This document shows positions 27,320-36,571 of a stretch of DNA of 64,000 nt, in pieces. The stretch comes from Luteimonas huabeiensis HB2 (GTDB taxonomy: Bacteria > Pseudomonadota > Gammaproteobacteria > Xanthomonadales > Xanthomonadaceae): positions 78,615 through 142,614 of the forward strand of contig NZ_JAAN01000030.1 of NCBI RefSeq assembly GCF_000559025.1, given 5' to 3'. Every line of letters begins with the position of its first letter. Within the stretch, counting starts at the first letter, position 1. The notes below the pieces were generated by a model. The model saw only the letters and a list, made by a program, of their open reading frames with translations. It searched no databases and was not told the origin of the DNA. Made by a program: the position numbers and the translations under genes.

Positions 27320-29909
27320 CCAGCACGTCCTCTGCGGGCAGCGCGCGCAGGTTGTAGGTATTGGCCATGGCGAAGCCGTAGGCGCCGGCGTCGGCGACCA
27401 GCAGCACGTCGCCCGGGGCGGTGTCGGCGGGCAGCCGCCGCTGCCGGCCGAGCACGTCGCCGGATTCGCAGATCGGGCCGACCACGTCGAACGTCGCGGC
27501 GGCGTCGGCGCCGTCGCGCGAGAGGTTGTGGATGTCGTGCCAGGCGTCGTAGAGCGCCGGGCGCAGCAGCGCGTTCATGCCGGCGTCGGCGCCGACGCGG
27601 CGCACGCCGCTCTTCTCCACCACCTGGGTCGCGGCCAGCAGCAGCACGCCGGCCTCGGCCACCAGGTAGCGGCCGGGCTCGATCGCCAGCCGGTAGCCCG
27701 GATAGGCCGCCTTCACTTCCGCCAGCCCCGCGCTCCAGGCGTCGAGGTCGAACGGCTCGTCCTCGTCGCGGTAGGGGATCGGCAGGCCGCCGCCGATGTC
27801 GATGGTGACGATGCTGCCGATGCGCTCGGCGATGCCGCCCAGCTCGTCGCAGACCGAGCGCCAGTGCTCGGGCGTGTCCACGCCGCTGCCCAGGTGCGCG
27901 TGCAGGCCGGTCACCCGCACGCCCAGCGGGCGCGCCGCGTCCAGGAAGGCGTCGATGCGGTCCACCGCCAGCCCGAACTTGGAAGCCAGGCCGCCGGTGC
28001 GCACCTTCTCGTGGTGGCCCTCGCCGCGGCCCAGGTCCACGCGCAGCCACAGCGCGCGGCCGCGGAAGGTCTCCGGCCAGCGCTGCAGGGCCTCCACGTT
28101 GTCCAGGGTCACCACCACCCCGCGCGCCAGCGCCGCGGCGTACTCGGCGACCGGCGCGAAGCTGGGGGTGAACAGCACGCGCTCGGGCGCGAGGTCGGGC
28201 AGCACCGAGAAGACGTGCTCCAGCTCGCCCAGCGACACGCATTCCAGGCCGAAGCCTTCGGCCACCAGCAGGCGCAGGATCTCGGGGTGCGGGTTGGCCT
28301 TGATCGCGTAGTAGCGGCGATCCACCGGCGTCACCGCCGCCAGCGCGCGGGCGCGCGCGCGCACCGTGGCCAGGTCGTAGACGTAGCGCGGCGTGCCCTG
28401 CGCGGCCAGCGCCAGCAGCGCCTCGCGGCGCGCCCGCCACCACGGCGCCGGGCGCCGCCGCAGGCCGCCGGCGATCTCGCGCCAGCGCGGGCCGAACACC
28501 TCCGGCTCGCGCACCGGCATCGCGCCGCTGGCGATCAGCTCGGCATGCAGCTCCGGCAGCAGGCCGTCGGCGTCGGCCTCGTCGATGACGAAGGTCAGGT
28601 TGAGGTCGTTGGAGGACTGCGAGATCAGGTGCACGCGCTCGCGGCCGAAGGTGGCCCAGACGTCGGAAAGCTTGTGCAGCAGCGAGCGCATGCCGCGCCC
28701 GACCAGGGTGATCGCCGCGCAGGGCGCGATCACCTTGACCCGGCAGAAGCGCGACAGGTCCTCCGACAGGCGCGCCAGCACGTCGGTGCTGACCAGGTTG
28801 TCGCTGGGATCGAGCGAGACGGTAACGTTGGTCTCCGAGGAGCCGATCAGGTCCACCGACAGCCCGTGGTCGCGGAAGCGGTCGAAGATGTCGGCCAGGA
28901 AGCCGACCTGCTGCCACATGCCCACCGTCTCCATCGACACCAGCACGATGCCGTTGCGGCGGCTGATCGCCTTGACCCCGGGCACCGGCGCCACGCTGGC
29001 CTCGATCCGCGTGCCCGGCAGCTCCGGCCGCCCGGTGTCGAGGATCGCCAGCGGCACGCCGGCGGTGCGGCAGGGGCCGAGCGCGCGCGGGTGCAGCACC
29101 TTGGCGCCGGTGGTGGCGATCTCCTGCGCCTCGGCGTAGTCGAGCCGGGTGAGCAGCCGCGCATCGGGCACCTCGCGCGGGTTGGCGCTGAACATGCCCG
29201 GCACGTCGGTCCAGATCTCCACCCGCCGCGCGCGCAGCAGCGCGCCGAACAGCGCGGCGGAGGTGTCCGAGCCGCCGCGGCCGAGGATGGCGGTGCCGCC
29301 GTCGCCGTGGCGGGCGATGAAGCCCTGGGTCAGCAACATCGGCGCCGCGCTGTGCGCCTCGAAGCGCGCGCGCCAGGCGTCGTCGGCCTCGCGCCGGCAG
29401 TTGACCGACAGCCGCCGCGCCCACGCGCTCTGGTTCGGCAGCTCGATCGCGTCGAGCCAGTCGCGCGCGTCGGTCCAGCCGAAGTCCAGGCCCTGGCTGC
29501 GCAGGTAGGCCGCGCCGAGCGTGGAGGACAGCAGCTCGCCCTGCCCCAGCACCTCGGCCTGCCAGTCGTAGGCGCACGCGGCCGCGCGCGGGTCGACGGC
29601 CAGCGCGCGCAGCGCCGCCGAGCGCTCGGCGAGCGCCGCGTCCGGGTCCAGGCCCAGCTCCTGCGCGAAGGCGCGATGGCGCTCGACCAGCGCCTCCATG
29701 CGCCCGACCGGATCGTCGGCGCCCTCGGCGATGGCCTGCAGGGCATTGGTGACGCCGGCCAGCGCCGACACCACCACCAGCACGCGCGCGTCCTCGGCCT
29801 CGCGCCGCTCGCGGGCCAGCCGGCCGATGGTGTCCCAGCGCGGGCGCTGGGAAACGCTCGTGCCGCCGAACTTCAGCACGATCCAGGGAGAAGCAGAGGT
29901 CGATGGCAT
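27303..29909 (-). CDS. lysC-lysA: bifunctional aspartate kinase / diaminopimelate decarboxylase
   Basis: A fusion of the first and last enzymes of lysine biosynthesis. Residues 1-~450 are aspartate kinase: VLKFGGTSVS at 10-19, FIARHGDGGTAILGRGGSDTSAA region, then two ACT-like regulatory segments (IVLVSMETVGMWQ, VISLVGRGMRS-type). Residues ~475-868 are PLP-dependent DAP decarboxylase: YYAIKANPHPEIL with the PLP lysine K537, VDLGRGEGHHEKVRTGG, HAHLGSGVDTPEHW, IDIGGGLPIPY, EPGRYLVAEA and GPICESGDVLG. The 868-aa length matches the fusion known from Xanthomonas. Start ATG 29909 gives MPSTSASPWIVLKFGG. It leads a likely operon with murL and murD2. Confidence 0.95.
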   Translation of the reverse strand: MPSTSASPWIVLKFGGTSVSQRPRWDTIGRLARERREAEDARVLVVVSALAGVTNALQAIAEGADDPVGRMEALVERHRAFAQELGLDPDAALAERSAALRALAVDPRAAACAYDWQAEVLGQGELLSSTLGAAYLRSQGLDFGWTDARDWLDAIELPNQSAWARRLSVNCRREADDAWRARFEAHSAAPMLLTQGFIARHGDGGTAILGRGGSDTSAALFGALLRARRVEIWTDVPGMFSANPREVPDARLLTRLDYAEAQEIATTGAKVLHPRALGPCRTAGVPLAILDTGRPELPGTRIEASVAPVPGVKAISRRNGIVLVSMETVGMWQQVGFLADIFDRFRDHGLSVDLIGSSETNVTVSLDPSDNLVSTDVLARLSEDLSRFCRVKVIAPCAAITLVGRGMRSLLHKLSDVWATFGRERVHLISQSSNDLNLTFVIDEADADGLLPELHAELIASGAMPVREPEVFGPRWREIAGGLRRRPAPWWRARREALLALAAQGTPRYVYDLATVRARARALAAVTPVDRRYYAIKANPHPEILRLLVAEGFGLECVSLGELEHVFSVLPDLAPERVLFTPSFAPVAEYAAALARGVVVTLDNVEALQRWPETFRGRALWLRVDLGRGEGHHEKVRTGGLASKFGLAVDRIDAFLDAARPLGVRVTGLHAHLGSGVDTPEHWRSVCDELGGIAERIGSIVTIDIGGGLPIPYRDEDEPFDLDAWSAGLAEVKAAYPGYRLAIEPGRYLVAEAGVLLLAATQVVEKSGVRRVGADAGMNALLRPALYDAWHDIHNLSRDGADAAATFDVVGPICESGDVLGRQRRLPADTAPGDVLLVADAGAYGFAMANTYNLRALPAEDVLDAAEA

Positions 29910-30076
29910 CGGAAGACGGGCGCCTGAAGCCGCCGCGGACGCGGCGCGGGAAGCCCGACATTCTAGGGCCTGTCGCGCATGCGCAGCACGCGCCCGTGCC
30001 GGCGGGCGCTGCCGGCCGCGGCGATCGCGGGCCGCGCGGTTGGTAAGCTGCGCGCCCCCCTCGCCCCCGCGCCGCC

Positions 30077-30961
30077 ATGACCGCACGCCGCTTCGTCCAG
30101 CTCGACGTCTTCGCCGACCGCCCCGGCGCCGGCAATCCCCTCGCGGTGGTGCTCGATGCCGAAGGCCTCGACGAGGCGACGATGCAGGCCATCGCGCGCT
30201 GGACGCGCCTGCCCGAAACCACCTTCGTGTTCGCCGGCGGCGATGGCGCCGACTACCGCATCCGCATGTTCAGCCCGCGCCGCGAGGTGCCGTTCGCGGG
30301 CCATCCGAGCGTGGGCACCGCGCAGGCGCTGCTGGCCGCCGGGCGCATCGCGCCGGATGCCGACGGCCGCCTGCTGCAGGACGGCCTGGCCGGCCGGTTG
30401 CCGCTGCAGGTGCGCGGCGAGGGCCGCGCGCGCACCGTCGCCGTGCGCACGCCGCGCGCGCGCGTGGTGGAAACCGCCGCGCGCGGCGACCCGCGCCTGC
30501 GCCACGCGCTCGACGGCCTGCTGCCCGGCGCGCTGCCGCCCGCGCTGGTCGACGGCGGCCGCCGCTGGTGGCTGGCCGAACTGGCCGACGAGGCCACGCT
30601 GCGCCAGGCGCGGCCCGACTGGGACGCGATCGGCGTGCTCGCCGAGGCCACCGCCAGCATGGGGCTGTGCGCCTTCGCCCGCGCCGATGCCGGCCAGCCC
30701 TACGACCTGGTGGTGCGGGCCTGGGTCGGCGCGCCGGCGCGCTTCGAGGACGCCGCCTCCGGCGCCGCCAACGCCACCCTCGCCGCCTGGCTCGCCTCGC
30801 GCGATGCCCTGCCCGGCGGCAAGCGCCGCTACACCGTCAGCCAGGGCCGCGAGGTCGGCTACGACGCGCGCCTGCAGCTCGAGATCGACGACGAGGGCGA
30901 GATCTGGTCCGGCGGCCAGGTCGCGTTCGTGGTGGACGGCACGCTGGACTGGGCGCGCTGA
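30077..30961 (+). CDS. PhzF-family isomerase/epimerase
   Basis: A 294-aa protein of the PhzF/diaminopimelate-epimerase-fold family. Features: FVQLDVFADRPGAGNPLAVVLDA at the start, LPETTFVF with the conserved catalytic-type Glu (E52 region), FSPRREVPFAGHPSVGTAQALL at ~75-97, and FEDAASGAANATLAAWLA at ~225-243. No phenazine gene is near, so the substrate is unknown. A TAAGCT -10-like element lies ~30 bp upstream. It converges on the sulfatase-type gene with only 15 bp between stops. Confidence 0.92.
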   Translation: MTARRFVQLDVFADRPGAGNPLAVVLDAEGLDEATMQAIARWTRLPETTFVFAGGDGADYRIRMFSPRREVPFAGHPSVGTAQALLAAGRIAPDADGRLLQDGLAGRLPLQVRGEGRARTVAVRTPRARVVETAARGDPRLRHALDGLLPGALPPALVDGGRRWWLAELADEATLRQARPDWDAIGVLAEATASMGLCAFARADAGQPYDLVVRAWVGAPARFEDAASGAANATLAAWLASRDALPGGKRRYTVSQGREVGYDARLQLEIDDEGEIWSGGQVAFVVDGTLDWAR

Positions 30962-30976
30962 GGCCGGCGGCGGCGC

Positions 30977-32947
30977 TCACTCCGGCGGCAGCCGGTACCA
31001 GCCGCGCGCGTAGGCCAGCGAGCCCCACAGCGCCTGCGCGTGCGCCTCGCGCGCCAGCGCCGGCGACAGCGGCACGGGCAGCAGCCGGCCGCGCGCGCGG
31101 TCGTAGCGGTACTGGCCGGCGGGGCGCTCGGGCTGCAGCACCACCACGTCGTCGCCCTGCAGATAGGCGAAGTTGCGGTCGTACTGCATGATCGCGCGCC
31201 CGGGCAGCGACAGCGCCGGGTCGGCGAGGTCGCGCCCGGGCATCGGCGTCGGATCGCCGATGCCGATCAGCGACAGCAGCGTCGGGGCCAGATCGATCTG
31301 GCTGGCGATGCGTTCGTCGCGGCGCGGCGCGATGCCGCCGCCCAGGATCAGGCCCGGGATGTGGAAGTTGCCCACCGGGACCAGGTCGCGCCCGAAGACC
31401 CGCGAATCGTGGTCGGCGACCACCAGGAACACGGTATCGCGCCAGTAGTCGGCCGCCATCGCCCGCGCGAAGAAGCCGCCCAGCGCGTGGTCGGCGTACT
31501 TGGCGGCGTTGCGGCGCGTCTGCTTCGGCTGCTCGTACAGCGCGATCCGGCCGTCCGGGAACTCGAACGGATCGTGGTTGCTGGAGGTGAACACCAACCC
31601 GAAGAACGGCCTGCCGGCCGCGTGCAGGCGGCGGAACTCCGCGTCTGCGCGCGCGAACAGGTCCTCGTCGGACACGCCCCAGGCGCCGACGAAGGCCGGA
31701 TCGGCGTAGTCGCGCTGCTCGACGACGCGGCCGAAACCGTTGCCGAGGAGGAAGCCGCGCATGTTGTCGAAATGGCTTTCGCCGCCGTAGTAGAACGCGG
31801 TGTCGTAGCCGCGCCGCCGGAGCAGCTCGGCCAGGGTGAAGAAGCCCTGCTGCGCGCGCGGCCGCTTGACCACCGCCTGCGCCGGCGTCGGCGAGAAACC
31901 GGCCACCACCGCCTCGATGCCGCGGACCGAACGGGTGCCGGTCGCGTAGAGCCGGGTGAACGCCCAGCCCTGCGCGCTCAGGCGGTCGTAGTGCGGCGAC
32001 AGCGGCAGACCGCCGAGGCTGCCGATGAACTGCGCGCCCAGGCTCTCCTCCAGCACGATCACCAGGTTGCGCGGCCGCCCGCGCCAGACCGGCGCGCGCC
32101 GGGCCAGGGTCGGGATCGCCGGATCGACGAAGGCGGCCGCCGGCAACCCGCTGTCGCGGCGCATCGCCGCGACCACTGCGTCGTCGGGCATCGCCCCGTA
32201 CAGGTCGTGGGCGCTGTCCTCGTGGCGCAGCCAGTCGCGCATCGCGTGGGCCAGCGCATAGAAGGAATTGAGCGGCAGCGCGTTGACGGTGGGATTGGCG
32301 CTGAAGGCCACCATCGCCGGGTTCATCGGCCGGTGCCCCAGCGTCGAACGCACGCCCAGCGTCCCCAGCGCCAGCACCGCGAGCGCCAGCACCGCGCGCA
32401 GCAGCGGCCCGCCCTCGTGCGGCCGCCGCGGCGACCACCCGCGCAGCGCCAGGCGCCAGGCGAACCAGGCGGCCGCCGCGCCGGACAGCAGCACCAGCGC
32501 GCACTGCAGCGGCCACCCCTTCGCCAGCGTGGCCAGCACCTCCCGGGGGTAGACCAGGTACTCGACGAAGAGCCGGTTCGGGCGCAGCCCGTACTCCTGC
32601 ATGAAGCCGGGCGTCGCCAGCTCCAGCCAGATCAGCAGGCAGGCCGCCGCGGCCAGCCAGATCGACGCCGCCGCCTTCGTCCAGCGCAGTGCGTACACGC
32701 GCGCGGGCAGCAGCAGCAGCAGCGCCGCGGCCGGCGCGTACAGCAGGCACAGGCTCGCCGCGTCCACCCGCAGGCCCTGGAGCAAGACCGGGATCCAGCC
32801 ATCGACCTCCGCCACCTCCGCGCGCCGCCACAGGGCCAGGCCCAGCCGCGAGGCGCCGAGCGCCAGCAGCCCCAGCGCGCACATCCCGATCACCGGCCGC
32901 AGGCGCGCCAGCGCCCCGGAAATTCCTCGCACCACCCGCATCCGCAC
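30977..32947 (-). CDS. LTA-synthase-family membrane sulfatase/phosphoglycerol transferase
   Basis: A 656-aa inner-membrane protein with about five N-terminal helices (to ~200) and a periplasmic alkaline-phosphatase-superfamily domain (~290-600). Metal and nucleophile positions: E300 in VIVLEES, T336/T338 in LYATGTRSVRG, YYGGESHFDNMRGF at ~390, and VVADHDSRVFG near 510. Gram-negative relatives transfer phosphoglycerol to periplasmic glucans or act on envelope lipids; which of these applies is unknown. Divergent from a two-component system 147 bp away, which may control it. Confidence 0.88.
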   Translation of the reverse strand: MRMRVVRGISGALARLRPVIGMCALGLLALGASRLGLALWRRAEVAEVDGWIPVLLQGLRVDAASLCLLYAPAAALLLLLPARVYALRWTKAAASIWLAAAACLLIWLELATPGFMQEYGLRPNRLFVEYLVYPREVLATLAKGWPLQCALVLLSGAAAAWFAWRLALRGWSPRRPHEGGPLLRAVLALAVLALGTLGVRSTLGHRPMNPAMVAFSANPTVNALPLNSFYALAHAMRDWLRHEDSAHDLYGAMPDDAVVAAMRRDSGLPAAAFVDPAIPTLARRAPVWRGRPRNLVIVLEESLGAQFIGSLGGLPLSPHYDRLSAQGWAFTRLYATGTRSVRGIEAVVAGFSPTPAQAVVKRPRAQQGFFTLAELLRRRGYDTAFYYGGESHFDNMRGFLLGNGFGRVVEQRDYADPAFVGAWGVSDEDLFARADAEFRRLHAAGRPFFGLVFTSSNHDPFEFPDGRIALYEQPKQTRRNAAKYADHALGGFFARAMAADYWRDTVFLVVADHDSRVFGRDLVPVGNFHIPGLILGGGIAPRRDERIASQIDLAPTLLSLIGIGDPTPMPGRDLADPALSLPGRAIMQYDRNFAYLQGDDVVVLQPERPAGQYRYDRARGRLLPVPLSPALAREAHAQALWGSLAYARGWYRLPPE

Positions 32948-33094
32948 TCCGGCGCCGCACCCAGCGGCGGCGCGCCGAGGGTGCGTGCGGCGATGTCGGG
33001 AACCGATCCGAGCGACGTCGGAAGAATGTCGGAGCGCCCGCGCCGCGGCGCCGTATCATGCGCGCAGCGAAGCCCGTGGACCGGAGGCGAGGCG

Positions 33095-33787
33095 ATGCGG
33101 CTGCTGGTGGTGGAGGACAACCGCAACCTGGTCGGCAACCTGTTCGAGTACTTCGAGCCGCGCGGCCACGAGATGGACGCCGCGCCGGACGGCATCGTCG
33201 GCCTGCACCTGGCCGCGACCCAGAGCTACGACGCGATCGTCCTCGACTGGATGCTGCCGCGCCTGGACGGACCGGCCCTGCTGCAGCGGCTGCGCGAGCA
33301 CGACATCGACACCCCGGTGATCATGCTCACCGCGCGCGACGAGTTGCCCGACAAGATCTCGGGCTTCCGCGCCGGCGCCGACGACTACCTGACCAAGCCG
33401 TTCGCCCTGCCCGAGCTGGAAGTGCGCCTGGAGGCGCTGCTGGCGCGCAGCCGCGGCCGGCGCAAGCCGCGCAGCCTGCAGGTCCACGACCTGCGGCTGG
33501 ACCTGGACACGCTGGAGGCGACCCGCGGCGGGCGGACGCTGCACCTCTACCCGGCCGGACGCCGCCTGCTGCAGGCGTTGATGCAGGCCAGCCCCGCGGC
33601 GGTGACCCGGCGGCAACTGGAGCACGTCCTGTGGGGCGACGACCCGCCCGATGGCGACATGCTGCGTTCCCACATCTACGAGCTCCGGCGCAGCGTCGAC
33701 GCGCCGTTCGAGGTCAAGCTGCTGCGCACCCTGCCGCGGGTGGGCTACCGGCTCGCCGCGCCCCGCGACCCGGCGGACGCGCCTTGA
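33095..33787 (+). CDS. OmpR-family response regulator
   Basis: A 230-aa regulator with receiver residues E7/D8, D51 in AIVLDWMLP, K101 in YLTKPF, and a winged helix (~128-222) ending LRTLPRVGYRLA. Strong Shine-Dalgarno GGAGGCGA; TATCAT -10-like box at 33053-33058. It couples to the kinase downstream through a TTGA overlap. The regulon is unknown; the divergent sulfatase gene is the nearest candidate. Confidence 0.93.
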   Translation: MRLLVVEDNRNLVGNLFEYFEPRGHEMDAAPDGIVGLHLAATQSYDAIVLDWMLPRLDGPALLQRLREHDIDTPVIMLTARDELPDKISGFRAGADDYLTKPFALPELEVRLEALLARSRGRRKPRSLQVHDLRLDLDTLEATRGGRTLHLYPAGRRLLQALMQASPAAVTRRQLEHVLWGDDPPDGDMLRSHIYELRRSVDAPFEVKLLRTLPRVGYRLAAPRDPADAP

Positions 33788-35100
33788 AGCCGCGCCCCAG
33801 CCTGCGCACCCGCGTCCTCTACTGGCTGGCCGGCTACGCGCTGCTGCTGGCCGCCGGCATTTCCCTGCACGGCCTGCTGATCAACGAGTACGCGGAACGG
33901 CTGCTGTGGGACACGCTGATCCAGAACGAATTCGATCGCCACCTGGAGCGCCGGGCGTCCGATCCCGGCTACCGCTGGGCCGACTCGCAGAGCCTGCGCC
34001 TGTACGTCGACGGCGGCGCCTCGCCGTTGCCGGCCGCGTTCGAGCGCCTGCCGGACGGCATCCACGACGACCTGACCCTGGCCGACGGCCGCGAAGTGCT
34101 GGCGCTGCTGCGGCACGTGGACGGCGTGCGCCACGCCATGGCGCTGGACATCACCGAAATGGAACGGGAAGAGGACCGGCTCGCGCTGTTCATCCTCGGC
34201 TCCGCGGTGCTGCTGGTGACCCTGACCGGCCTGGCGATGGCGTTCGGCCTCGGCCGCGCGCTGCGGCCGCTGGCCGACATGGCGGCGGCGATCCAGGCGC
34301 TGGCGCCCGACCGCAGCGGCCAGCGGATCGTGCCCGGCGCGCGCGCCAGCTCCGAGCTGATCGTCATCGCCGGCGCGCTGAACGACTACCTGCAACGCAA
34401 CGAGCGTTTCGTCGAGCGCGAGCGCACCTTCGTGCGCACCGCCAGCCACGAGCTGCGCACGCCGGTCGCGGTGCTGGAGGGCGCGGCCGAGCTGGCGCTG
34501 CAAGCCCCGGGCATTCCCGCGGCCACCGAACACCAGTTGCGGCGCATCCAGCGCACCGCGCGCGACATGGAACAGCTGATCGCGCTGCTGCTGGCGCTGG
34601 CCAAGGATCCTTCCCGACTGGCCCAGGCCGGGCAGCCGATCGCGCTGGAGCGCCTGCTGCCGCAGATCGTCGACGACCACCTGCACCTGACCGCCGGCAA
34701 GGCGCTGACGGTGGCGATCGCGGTGGATGCCCCGTGCGAGATCGTCGCCCCGCCGGGCATCGTGCGCGCGGCGATCGGCAACCTGCTGCGCAACGCCATC
34801 GAGCACAGCGACGACGGCCGCATCGACGTCGAACTCGGCCCCGGCGCCACCGTGGTCATCCGCGATCCCGGGCACGGCATGGATCCGGCGCGGATCAGCG
34901 CGATCTACTCGCGGCTGGCGCGCGGCGGCGCCGCGACCGGCGACGGGATCGGGCTGGACCTGATCGCCCGCCTCTGCGAGCACCTGGGCTGGACGCTGGA
35001 CATCGATTCGGGCAGCGGCCAGGGCACGACCGTCGTCCTCGGCCTGCGCGCCGCGCTGCGCGTGGGCGACGGGGAGCCGCACCGGGCGGGAAGCGCCTGA
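33784..35100 (+). CDS. sensor histidine kinase
   Basis: A 438-aa kinase starting with TTG inside the stop of the response regulator (TTGA). TM1 ~11-33, periplasmic sensor ~34-132, TM2 ~133-158, HAMP ~158-205, H222 in TASHELRTPVAV, N box NLLRNAIEHS, a G1-like DPGHGMD and GDGIGLDLIARL. The G1 motif has DPGHGM instead of the common DxGxG but retains the key Asp and Gly. The C-terminal ~15 residues are unconserved-looking. No in-frame ATG gives a better fit. Confidence 0.9.
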   Translation: MKPRPSLRTRVLYWLAGYALLLAAGISLHGLLINEYAERLLWDTLIQNEFDRHLERRASDPGYRWADSQSLRLYVDGGASPLPAAFERLPDGIHDDLTLADGREVLALLRHVDGVRHAMALDITEMEREEDRLALFILGSAVLLVTLTGLAMAFGLGRALRPLADMAAAIQALAPDRSGQRIVPGARASSELIVIAGALNDYLQRNERFVERERTFVRTASHELRTPVAVLEGAAELALQAPGIPAATEHQLRRIQRTARDMEQLIALLLALAKDPSRLAQAGQPIALERLLPQIVDDHLHLTAGKALTVAIAVDAPCEIVAPPGIVRAAIGNLLRNAIEHSDDGRIDVELGPGATVVIRDPGHGMDPARISAIYSRLARGGAATGDGIGLDLIARLCEHLGWTLDIDSGSGQGTTVVLGLRAALRVGDGEPHRAGSA

Positions 35101-35228
35101 AGCGCGCCGTGCGCCGGGCCGCGTTCGCGGGCGCAAAGCGCGGCCCCCGCCCCGCCTGCGGAGGCAGGCGCCGAAGGCGGATGGGCGCGCGCCGCGGGCA
35201 TGCACAGTGCCCTCATCCGGCGCTGCGG

Positions 35229-35340
35229 CTTGCGGGAGAAGGAACGAAATGACCCCGCTTGCGGGAGAAGGAACGACATGGCCCCGCTTGCGGGAGAAGA
35301 AACGGCATGCTCCCGCTCGCGCGAAAACGGATGCTTTCGG
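35229..35340 (+). repeat. 29-bp tandem repeat array (about 3.5 units)
   Basis: Three units of exactly 29 bp begin at 35229, 35258 and 35287, each starting CTTGCGGGAGAAG and ending near CCCG; a fourth at 35316 is degenerate. The array is preceded by GCCCTCATCCGGCGCTGCGG (35210-35229), the dispersed-repeat core. Units are contiguous without spacers. It fills most of the 266-bp gap between the kinase and the hydrolase gene. The same 29-bp unit occurs in the opposite orientation at 63883-64000. Confidence 0.9.
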
Positions 35341-35366
35341 CGTTGCGGGTCGAATGCCGATCGCGC

Positions 35367-36089
35367 CTAGCCCCGCGGCGACGGAGCGGCACCCAGGCCG
35401 GCCAGGAAACGCAGCGCGCGGCTCGCGACGGCGGCGGCATCGCAGCCGAGCAGCGGCGCCAGATGGCCGCCCGACTCGTGCAACAGGCGGGCGCCCCAGG
35501 CCCGCGCGAGTGCGCCGGTGACGGCGGGCGGCACCTCCGCGTCGCCGTCGGAGGCGATGCACAGCGCCGGCACGTCCGGCTTCGGCGCCGCAAGCCCCGC
35601 TTGCGCGGCGCGCAGCACCGCGCCGCTCTCGTCGCGCCAGCGGCGGAAGGCGTACAGGACGGTCGCCTCGTCGCCCTCGGGCAGCGCGCGGCGGGTGCCC
35701 GCCAGCCGCGCATCGCGCCCCCAGGGCACGAGCGGCGGCCATGCGCGCGCGGGCAGCAGCGCGTGCCAGGGCGCCGGCGGCAGCGGATTGACCAGGATCA
35801 GCGCATCCGCCGCCGCGGCGCAGCGTGCGGCCAGCAGGCCGCCGAGGCTTGCGCCGGCGAGCACGCGCGGCCGCGCGGTCGCCGCGAGCCGTTCCCGGAC
35901 CTGCGCCTCGTAATCGCCGAAGCCGGTCGCCGCCGGGCCGCCCGCGACCGGTCGCAGGTCGGGGGCGTCCACCCGCCAGCCGGCGGCCTCGAAGACCCGC
36001 CGCCAGATCGCCCACTCCCAGCCCCCGCCGCCGGCGCCGTGCACGCACAGCAGGCGCCCGGGCGAGGACCCGAGCACGCGGCGGATCAA
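35367..36089 (-). CDS. alpha/beta hydrolase
   Basis: A 240-aa serine hydrolase: LLCVHGAGGGGWEW near residues 13-26 (oxyanion strand), nucleophile in LAGASLGGLLAA, Asp in ALCIASDGDAEVPP and His in LHESGGHLAPL. Best start is TTG 36089, forming a TTGA overlap with the osmC-like gene; a GTG four codons later is the alternative. Resembles small esterase/RBBP9-like hydrolases; substrate unknown. Confidence 0.82.
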   Translation of the reverse strand: MIRRVLGSSPGRLLCVHGAGGGGWEWAIWRRVFEAAGWRVDAPDLRPVAGGPAATGFGDYEAQVRERLAATARPRVLAGASLGGLLAARCAAAADALILVNPLPPAPWHALLPARAWPPLVPWGRDARLAGTRRALPEGDEATVLYAFRRWRDESGAVLRAAQAGLAAPKPDVPALCIASDGDAEVPPAVTGALARAWGARLLHESGGHLAPLLGCDAAAVASRALRFLAGLGAAPSPRG

Positions 36090-36520
36090 CCCGCCAGTTC
36101 GGCCTCGAGGGTGATCGGCACCGCCGACAGCGCCTTGGAGATCGGGCAGTTCTGCTTGGCGTCGTCGGCGAGCGCGCGGAAGCGCACCTCGTCGATGCCG
36201 GGCACCACCGCCTTCGTCTTGAGCGCGATCGCGCTGATCGTCGGGCCGCCATCGGTGGACAGCTCCACCCAGGCCTCGGTCTCGACCGAGGTCGGCGGAT
36301 GCCCGGCCTCGGTGAGCTTGGCCGACAGCGCCATGCTGAAGCAGCCGGCGTGGGCGGCGGCGATCAGCTCCTCGGGATTGGTGCCCTTCTCTTCGCCGAA
36401 ACGGCTGTTGAAGCCGTAGCGGGTGGCCGACAGCAGGCCGCTCTGCGGGGTGTCGAGGCGGCCGCTGCCGCTCTTGAGGTCGCCTTCCCAGCGTGCGGTG
36501 GCCTTGCGGGTGATGCCCAT
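36086..36520 (-). CDS. osmC: OsmC/Ohr-family peroxiredoxin
   Basis: A 144-aa thiol peroxidase that reduces organic hydroperoxides. Catalytic cysteines C60 in AHAGCFSMAL and C125 in QNCPISKAL; Arg in FNSRFGEEKGTNPEELIAAA is the conserved partner. Pattern fits OsmC rather than Ohr. It precedes the alpha/beta hydrolase in a coupled pair. Confidence 0.95.
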   Translation of the reverse strand: MGITRKATARWEGDLKSGSGRLDTPQSGLLSATRYGFNSRFGEEKGTNPEELIAAAHAGCFSMALSAKLTEAGHPPTSVETEAWVELSTDGGPTISAIALKTKAVVPGIDEVRFRALADDAKQNCPISKALSAVPITLEAELAG

Positions 36521-36571
36521 CGTGTTCTCCGGTGAGGGGAATGAAAAGGAAGTCCGGCATGCGCCGGACCG

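Noticed and set aside
30077..30961. Phenazine biosynthesis from the PhzF homologue
   Set aside because: PhzF-like proteins are widespread outside phenazine clusters and no other phz gene is near.
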